A DNA stretch of 64,000 nucleotides from Dillenia suffruticosa (taxonomy: Eukaryota > Streptophyta > Magnoliopsida > Dilleniales > Dilleniaceae): contig JAVTVX010000031.1 in the NCBI GenBank assembly GCA_033439265.1, forward strand, positions 16,040,001 to 16,104,000, given 5' to 3'. Under the pieces are notes generated by a model. That model had not been told where the DNA came from, did no database searches, and was given only the letters and a program-made list of their open reading frames with translations. A program made the translations under genes and the position numbers. Below, piece by piece: positions 57,075-64,000 of the stretch (the stretch's first letter is position 1; each line of letters starts with the position of its first letter).

Positions 57075-58582
57075 ATAAATAATTTTTAAATATAAAAATC
57101 TCTTATTCTAAGTAAGATAAAATCACTTATTTCTTTTAGAACGGTTAGGTATTCTAGATTAAAAAAATATCATAAATTCAGATCATTCTTTTTTATTCAT
57201 AATCCAAATACCTTCAATGAACACTGATTCAAACCCTCATTTTATTTCTCCTTTGATCCGATGTGAAAAACTTCTCTCTTTTCATGCATAATACATTCTC
57301 ACCACCTTATATAATTTTTCCTTCCCTCTTCCCCTTTTTTTTTATTCACATCACACCATTTTTGGAAAGTGATTTTTTTTTTTTTCAGGAACTTTTCACG
57401 GAGGAGAGAAGTTGGGGTCGGGGGTGGTTACCAAAAAACACCCCCACCCTCCTTTTCAATTTAAATTCAAAAATAGAAGAGGTTAGGACTACCCGCGTTG
57501 ACAGATCCACACTATTTCCAACATCTCTCACTTACACATGAGGGTTAGACTTATATATAACGTGATCATTACAATTGAATATCAATTTCATACATACAAA
57601 TAGATCGTATAACCTACGAGAATACCAAGAGTTCTAGAATTATACACCGGTTAAGAAAATATAGCAGCTCATCGTCAATGTGGTGATAAGAACATTATAT
57701 CTCACTATACCTCAAACCTTTTTTACTCGATACAATCAATGTATCTCTCATCTCTCAAAACAATGTAATAGCATATTTGCTTCAAATCCATTTATATTTT
57801 CACAATTAAGTCTCTAAACACTAAATTATAGACATAATTGACCTATCTGTGAATATAGAATAATGTGTCAATCAAAAACAGTTTTTCTTTTATACTACTA
57901 ATTTTTAACTTTATTTTAATTGCATTCCTAAATATGTATTGTAAAACCGAATCAACCATGATTTTTCAGTGACACGCTAAAATAACAATACTAAAAAAAA
58001 TTTCAAAAAACAAATGAAAGTTCTAAAAGTATAAATTAAGATTAAATATGAACTTCTAAATCTCACACAATAAGATAAAGAGAGATACACCATCTCATTA
58101 CTCATATGATCACATAAGCACATATAGTATGAAACACATACTACGATACTCTATCTTCCTATCTAGAAGTGTATGTTTGATTTTCTAAAAAAAAAGTATC
58201 GTACAGATCTTAATGCAAGTATATATAATACTTGATTTAAATTTTCCTTCTTACATGTCTTAAAAAAATCTCACAATATTAAAAAAAAAAACTCACACTT
58301 GGCTATTCAATAAGTCCAATGAATTGTGGAAAATCCATTTTGATTATCATATATGTATACTCAATCGATAATCTTATCTTAATATTTAACTAAGGTAGCA
58401 TATATGTATGTTAATCCACCACAAATTAATACAAACTTATCTCTACATATCACACAGACATTAGAGACGATTACTCGTGTGAAAGAGTTAATTTCAAAAC
58501 TTTTCTGACATACTTTTAATTCTAGACACTAGAATTTTGGACACAAAAACAAAATTCAAATGTTATCGAATATGAGCATTAT

Positions 58583-58617
<35 letters not shown>

Positions 58618-60425
58618 TCTATATATGATTACAATTACAATCACAGTACTATCATAATAATCTACACAACTCAAGAAACTCAACATGTCACACAAACATG
58701 TCTTTAGGTGCTGACTTCGTAAACGGATTAACCACCATTAAATGCGTAAATATGTATTTCAGTGTCATTTCCCTCTTTTCAATCATCTCTCTAACAAGAT
58801 TGATTTTTGTATCTATATGTTTAGTTTTGCCTTCATATTTGGAGTGTCTAACGTAAGCAATAACTAATTTATTGTCACAAAGTCATAACTCTCACTGAAT
58901 TACTTATTACTCCCAAATATTACAAAATCTATATAACCAAATTTCTCGTTGAACTGCGAAAGTACAAACCATAAAATTTACTTTCATTGTAGAAAAAGAT
59001 ATATAGGTTTTTTCTTACTATTCCATGAAATAACGCTATCATTGAGTAAGCAAATATAATTAGAGGTTGATTTTTCTCATCTAAACCACATTCCCAATTA
59101 CCATTGTGTATCATTTCAATACTAAATCGTTTCCTTAATTATAAAGAAAATAATCTACAGTTCTAGTCAGGTATCTCAATGTCCAATTCATATCAATTCA
59201 ATCACTTTTCCATAGATTAGATAGATATCTGCTGACCAAACCTATAGTATGACAAATGTCAGGACGAGTATAAATCATAGCATACTTTAACTTCAAAACT
59301 GTGTTCAAATATGATATTCTAGACATTTCAACTATTTTTCTAGGAGTTTTTTTTGGGTATATTTCATCACTTGAACTATCGTCTTTAGTTATAAAAATAT
59401 TAATGGGTTTACAATTTTCAATTTCAAGCTCTAGAGCTTTTACGATATAAAACTCTTGAGATAATCCTAATAATCTCTTGGAACCATCTCTATGGATTTT
59501 AATTTTCAATTTGTCTTAACTCATATTTTTCATCTCAATATTGGAACACAATCATTTCAAAATCTGAAAGACATACTCCTTATCATTCGTGATTAATAAT
59601 ATATTCTCGACATATAGGGAATTATAAAGTTGTCATCGGACATTTCAATATAGGCACAATAATCTTCGTCCATTATGAAGAAATCGTTAGAGATCACACT
59701 TTTGTGAAATTTTAAATACTATTGTCCAGAAAATAGGTTAAAATCATAAATTGATTTACTTAATTTATATATTATGTTTTCCTAGCTTTCAATGACAAAA
59801 CCCTCTGGATATGACATATAGATTTCTTTCTCAAATTATCAACTGAAAAAGACAATATTCACGTTTATACGACGTAATTCTAAATCTAAATTGGTCACTA
59901 TTATCCAATGAAGGTTTTCATATAAACCAACTAATAATTTTCATATGCAGAAATCCACGGATCTAAGTAGGGTGGGATCACTTATCTCTTTTATGAAGGT
60001 TGAGTATTTTAGGTCGAAAATATGTAACAAATTCAAATTACCCTCTTTTATACACAATCCAAATGTTTTTCGGTGAACAATGATCGATATTCTTCAAGCC
60101 CTCATTTTATTTCTCCTTCGATCCGATGTGGAAAAATTTTCTCTCTTTTCATACACAATGCATTCACACCTCCATTAGATAAATTTTCCTTCCCTCTTCC
60201 TTTTTTCTTTTTATTCACGTCACTCTATGTCATACCATTTTTTAGAAGAGGTTTCATTTTTTGGAAACTTTTCATAGGGGGAGAGAAGTTGGGGTTGGAG
60301 GTGGTTACTAAAAAACCACCCCACCCTCCTTTACGATTCAATTTCAAAAATAAAAGGGGATTCAAATTCAAAAATAAAAGGGGCTAGGGTCTACCTACAT
60401 GAGCGAACCCGCCCCATTTCCAACA
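57075..60425 (-). mobile_element. Degenerate Ty1/copia retrotransposon with both LTRs
   Basis: Two similar LTR-like segments of about 450-480 bp lie in direct orientation at about 57075-57523 and 59947-60425. On the minus strand each begins TGTTGGAAAT, the common start of plant copia LTRs, and a purine-rich AAGTGAGAGA precedes the left copy. Between them are copia pol remnants on the minus strand. Only about 2.4 kb of interior remains, so gag, integrase and most of RT were deleted. The outer LTR limits are approximate and I see no target duplication. Confidence 0.75.
58660..59860 (-). pseudogene. Ty1/copia RT/RNase H fragments
   Basis: In minus-strand order: YPEGFVIES near 59780-59815; LYVENILLITNDKEYVFQIL near 59555-59625, where the RT catalytic box YVDD is changed to YVEN; KIHRDGSKRLLGLSQEFYI and YTRPDICHTIGLVSRYLSN in the open frame 59509-59198; and the pol end NPFTKSAPKDMF near 58690-58730. 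Several stops separate the pieces. Inactive. Confidence 0.85.
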
Positions 60426-61317
60426 AGGAGTGCCCATATCCTTTGTTATTATAAATGGATTTTTCAGTATTCCCTTTGATTTAATTATTATTAAGCGCCA
60501 CATAACAAATCTTAATTAAAGGATAACATTTTGACTTAGTTTTATTTCATCCACCATTATAAGCATGCTTTCATGTGACGTACCATTTAATACTCAACAT
60601 GAGCATTATGGCTCTGGTTCAGCTATGGAATAGAACTGGGGACCATCTCTGTTTGGGTGAATATGAATTATGGTTATTTACTAGCTACTCTGTTGCCAGT
60701 GATATGGGGAGATGTTTTTTTTTTTTTTTTTTTTTTAGGTAGGTCATTTCAAACAATATCCTCCTAAAGGTGACTTGTGGAGGCTAATCCCCACAAATTG
60801 CCTTACAGACAATCCCAACAGATTCCACGAGGTGATAATTCAAGCATACTTTAGGGAGTGTCTAAAAGGAACCAGAGCAAACAAGCCTTGGCAGACGACA
60901 ACCAGACCAGACCGTTTTACTGTTATCTCTCACATGGATTTATTTGTTCAACTCTTTACTTTCGCTTACCTTTCCTGTACAAGTCATTAATATGGGAGCT
61001 ATTTTAGTGAGATTCAGGCTGCTAACGATTAATGCACTCCATAGCAGGACTGTATTGAAGGGGTACCTTTGTAGAGATCAGTCAGTCAATATGGCAATTT
61101 GACTGATCAAAATATAGTGTAAGGATTTGGAAACAAAAACAAACATTTTATTCGCATGGATAGACTACTTGGAAAATATTGACATATAAAGGTTAGCTAT
61201 AAACCTAATCCTATGACTTCAGCTGTGATAAAGTAAACACACTATTTTTTTTTTTTGGTAGTAACTAGTTCAACTATTTAACCAAGAACAATAAGAGAGA
61301 CATGATCTAAAAGGCAC
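60426..61317. other. Intergenic
   Basis: A T-run at 60715-60736 and unassigned DNA. I see no ENT exon in either strand here and no other gene. Confidence 0.4.
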
Positions 61318-61636
61318 GATTACCAATATCCATAGCTAGTCACCCCAGAAAATATTCCTCCCAGAAGAAATAAAATGAGCAAATTTCCTAATGCATTTTG
61401 CTCTGGAGCCTTGAAACATTCAATACTTTAGTATCCAGCAAAAATACATTAGAAGTTAAGACATAACATATAACCTTTGGGAGCAACTGTAAGGTCAAAA
61501 TGGTAAAATAACGTTGCTCAACCCTAACACTGATATGAGCATGATCATCCATCATTTGTCACCATATTTTGCTGTGAAATAGAATGCGGGGATGAGCAAG
61601 AAGCTGGGTACGATTGCAAGCAAAAGGCCTGTTCGA
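61318..61636 (-). pseudogene. Inverted ENT pseudogene, exons 8 and 9 only
   Basis: On the minus strand, 61636 to about 61474 reads GLLLAIVPSFLLIPAFYFTA then KYGD, a stop where Gly-Trp is expected, and WMIMLISVLGLSN, equivalent to exon 8 of the two intact ENTs, ending VAPKGY. A short intron follows, then AG and 61409 downwards reads APEQNALGNLLILFLLGGIF, the start of exon 9, ending prematurely. The in-frame stop, frame damage in SNVILPF and missing exons 1-7 make it a pseudogene. It is closer to copy 2 (KYGD, LFLLGGIF) than to copy 1. Confidence 0.85.
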
Positions 61637-62290
61637 TATTTTTTGGTACTCCTGGACTCAGTTCACCATATGGTATTTAAAGTTCTATTTTAACTAATCC
61701 GACCCGATAAAGGCCCCTCTTAGAGGATGGGAGTCGACAAGTTAGAATGGGAAAGAGTTTGGGCCTACGTTTGAATCAACCATTTACATATAAAAATATG
61801 AATAAGGCCAACTTATTGATTTGGACCGCTTCAAGTGAGACCCAGTTTAGGCTTGTGGACTTTGACTAGAACGCCCATCTTGCTGGAAAGGTCGGCCCGC
61901 ATCTTGCTGGACTCAGAGCGGCAAATTGCACATAACTTATTGATAATGTCATTTATTTATTATTTCTTTTATATTATACTAACCGATATTTAAAATCATA
62001 TTTTCACTATTTCGATTTAAAACTTATAATGACCCATTTAAGAAAACTATCTCTCAACGTAGTTTGCTCCATATTCAAATCACGAGTGAAACTCAAGATC
62101 TTGGTTAAGAAAACTAGCGCCACATCTCACTACGCTAACTACCGTTGGTTGATAATTTATCACCGTTATAATTTACTACTAATAAGTAAATTTTATTTTA
62201 TTATTTAGACTTTATTCCATATTAATTAATATGAAAAAAATAAAAATAATGATATATTACATAATTATTTGACATTATGTTGTTGTAACT
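61637..62290. other. Intergenic with a dispersed-repeat copy
   Basis: 61980-62140 is a copy of the dispersed repeat described in the findings. The 3-bp left target duplication aac of the next element is 62288-62290. Confidence 0.5.
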
Positions 62291-62538
62291 ACTACTAGAA
62301 AAAATAGTATTAGTGACGGATTAATACCGACAGAAAAAAATCTGTTGGTAATAGCAACGGATTTCTAATGGATTAATATTGGACTGAATACCGACAGAAT
62401 AGCGAAAGAAATATTTCCGTTGCTAAACAAAAAAATAAATAAAAAAAAGCAATTGTAAACTTATCAGCGACGGATTACCGATGGAATTTTTAGCCACGGA
62501 ATATTTCTGTCGCTAATCCGTCGGTAAATTGGTGAAAG

Positions 62539-62575
<37 letters not shown>

Positions 62576-63251
62576 CGGTCATTAGCGACGGATTAGTGAC
62601 GAAAAAATTAGTAACAGATTATCGACAAAAAATTAGCGACGGATTAGTGACTGATTTTTTTTTTTTTTAATAATTCTTTTTATTTTTTCAAAATTTTTAT
62701 TATTTTATTTTAAGCTAAAATAAATTTATTTTATTATTTTATAATAAATTATAAATTTATATTATTTTATTATTATTAAAAAATATGAGATAACGATAAT
62801 AAATAAAATAAAATAAAAATATGAATAGTTAATTAACTTGATCCGGTGACTGTCTTGCTCTAATTCTTTTCTTTGTGCGTGGGTTCGAGACTCCGCGGAG
62901 ACAAATCGTAGGCAATTTTCACAAATTAAAGGCGGGGCGCGGGGTGAGTCGGGCTAAGCTGTGGGTCCTATAACTGCAAGCTTTTTTTTCATAACTAAAA
63001 AATCAGCGACAGACCGAGGTCCGTCGTTGATTTTTTTTTTCTGTTTCAACGACAGACTTTTTTCCGTCATTAATATTAACGATGAATTTCTATTTTAACG
63101 ATGAATTTTTTTCCATTACTGATATTTAGCGGGATCATTATCAATGACGGATTTAACGATGAAAAAAATTTATCGCTAACATCCTTCAAGCACAGAAAAT
63201 AGACTTTTCGTATCGTATTTTTCGTCGCTGAAAGTTCATTTTCTAGTAGTG
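62291..63251. mobile_element. CACTA-type MITE, 961 bp
   Basis: The left end TACTACTAGAAAA and right end TTTTCTAGTAGTG are inverted repeats (one mismatch to the CACTA consensus at the first base), flanked by the 3-bp duplication aac (62288-62290 and 63252-63254), as expected for CACTA/Spm. Subterminal copies of gcgacggatta and its complement occur on both sides (about 62320-62660 and 63000-63230). The centre contains a TA run (62550-62572) and AT-rich DNA. No coding capacity. Confidence 0.82.
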
Positions 63252-64000
63252 AACTCAGACTTATATTATAACAAAATAAAAGTGTTTGATAGGCCTTAAA
63301 TAAGTGTAATATTTGCGATTGATTTTGTATTATTTTTAAATAAATATTACACTAATATTTATGTTTTGTGACATTTGACTTAGGATGAGACTTATTTTGG
63401 AAAATGAAGAAAAATGAGCTAAATTGGAGCAATTTTGTAAAGTATGGAAAATTGAACAGCAGTGCTCTTTCATTAGCACGTGGGCACGTAGATTTCAAGA
63501 GGCAAGCAAGAGGTTTTGAAAATTTACTGCAGTAAAAACTTCATTTCCTAGTTACACATTCAAGAGGAAGTTGGGATGGAATTGAAGATATTGAAGAATT
63601 TTATTCCATTCCTAATATTTAGGAAAAAAATTTTTTAAAGATGTAAATTTGTTAGATATTATGTTTTAGGAATTTTACTTTTTACTTTTTACTTTTTACT
63701 TTCTTTTTATTTAGTAGTTATTAGAGTTAAAAATATTTACTTTTTACAAATAAAAAAAATTCTATTTTCTTTAGGGTTTTCTACTCCTATATATATAGGA
63801 GTATTCCATACCTTGGAAGAGAGAACCTTGGAGGAGGCAGCCGGGCAGCCCCCTTGGGGGCAGCACTATTCACGTCTATAGTAGCAGCCTTCAGCCGGGA
63901 GAGAAACTTTTTGTTCTTTTCTTCATTTCTTAGAAACAATATTCATTTTTTATGAGTTTTCTTTTTATTATGCTTTGTTTTTAATTTATTTTTCTAGTCA
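63252..64000. other. Window end, possible LTR or promoter-like sequence
   Basis: A palindromic TATA stretch ctcctatatatataggag (about 63781-63799) is followed by gcagcccccttgggggcagc and a T-rich tract, the layout of an LTR R-U5 region or a promoter. A short tandem tttttac repeat lies at 63678-63705. No partner LTR or gene is in the window. Confidence 0.3.

Noticed and set aside
62875-62900. tRNA gene suggested by gggttcgagactcc
   Set aside because: No acceptor stem or anticodon arm can be drawn around it; at most a SINE B-box.
1-64000. CRISPR arrays, operons, bacterial promoters or prophage features
   Set aside because: All genes, introns and repeats are plant nuclear in type; no array with regular spacers was seen.

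Overview
The window looks like nuclear DNA of a flowering plant, probably a woody eudicot. The evidence is GT/AG introns, an R2R3-MYB, NB-ARC and LRR resistance-type genes, a DUF4220/DUF594 protein, a plant PB1 protein, plant-type equilibrative nucleoside transporters, LTR retrotransposons with a tRNA-iMet primer site, and AT-rich intergenic DNA full of MITE-like elements and CT/GA, TA and AAAT microsatellites. The species cannot be named from the sequence.

Layout. 1-1.3 kb: the 3' part of an R2R3-MYB. 2.9-7.3 kb: three transposon-like insertions with unusual polypurine/polypyrimidine arms; the first is a Pack-MULE-like element carrying the 5' part of a DIVARICATA-type MYB gene. 7.5-16 kb: a compact immune-type block made of a winged-helix + LRR protein with no NB-ARC (+), an NB-ARC protein with no LRR (-), and head-to-head with the latter a DUF4220/DUF594 membrane protein (+). 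16-22.5 kb: AT-rich DNA with a 1.1-kb direct repeat pair and a TIR element. 22.6-31.8 kb: a large NB+LRR pseudogene with at least five frameshifts, split by a 5.3-kb Ty3/gypsy chromovirus-type element (TSD CATCT). 35.6 kb: an RNase H fragment. 36.0-37.3 kb: an intact PB1-domain gene (-). 40.8-41.9 kb: a CACTA-like end with a ~42-bp minisatellite.

42-61.7 kb: an equilibrative nucleoside transporter (ENT) cluster. I could resolve two tandem nine-exon genes completely (each 419 aa, identical exon sizes and phases), a leftover ENT 5' flank at 56.8 kb, and an inverted pseudogene of exons 8-9 at 61.3-61.6 kb. A decayed Ty1/copia element (57.1-60.4 kb) sits inside the cluster. The right end holds a ~1-kb CACTA-type MITE with an intact 3-bp TSD.

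The most interesting part is the 7.5-32 kb block. The NB-ARC and LRR parts of an NLR-like machine are encoded by separate, convergent genes; the NB-ARC half shares a <0.9-kb divergent promoter with a multi-pass DUF594 membrane protein, and a related NB+LRR gene lies next door. From memory, Arabidopsis has the same gene families together near At5g45440-At5g45540 and At4g19050-At4g19090, which would make this an old conserved neighbourhood. That comparison is recollection plus inference and needs a synteny search.
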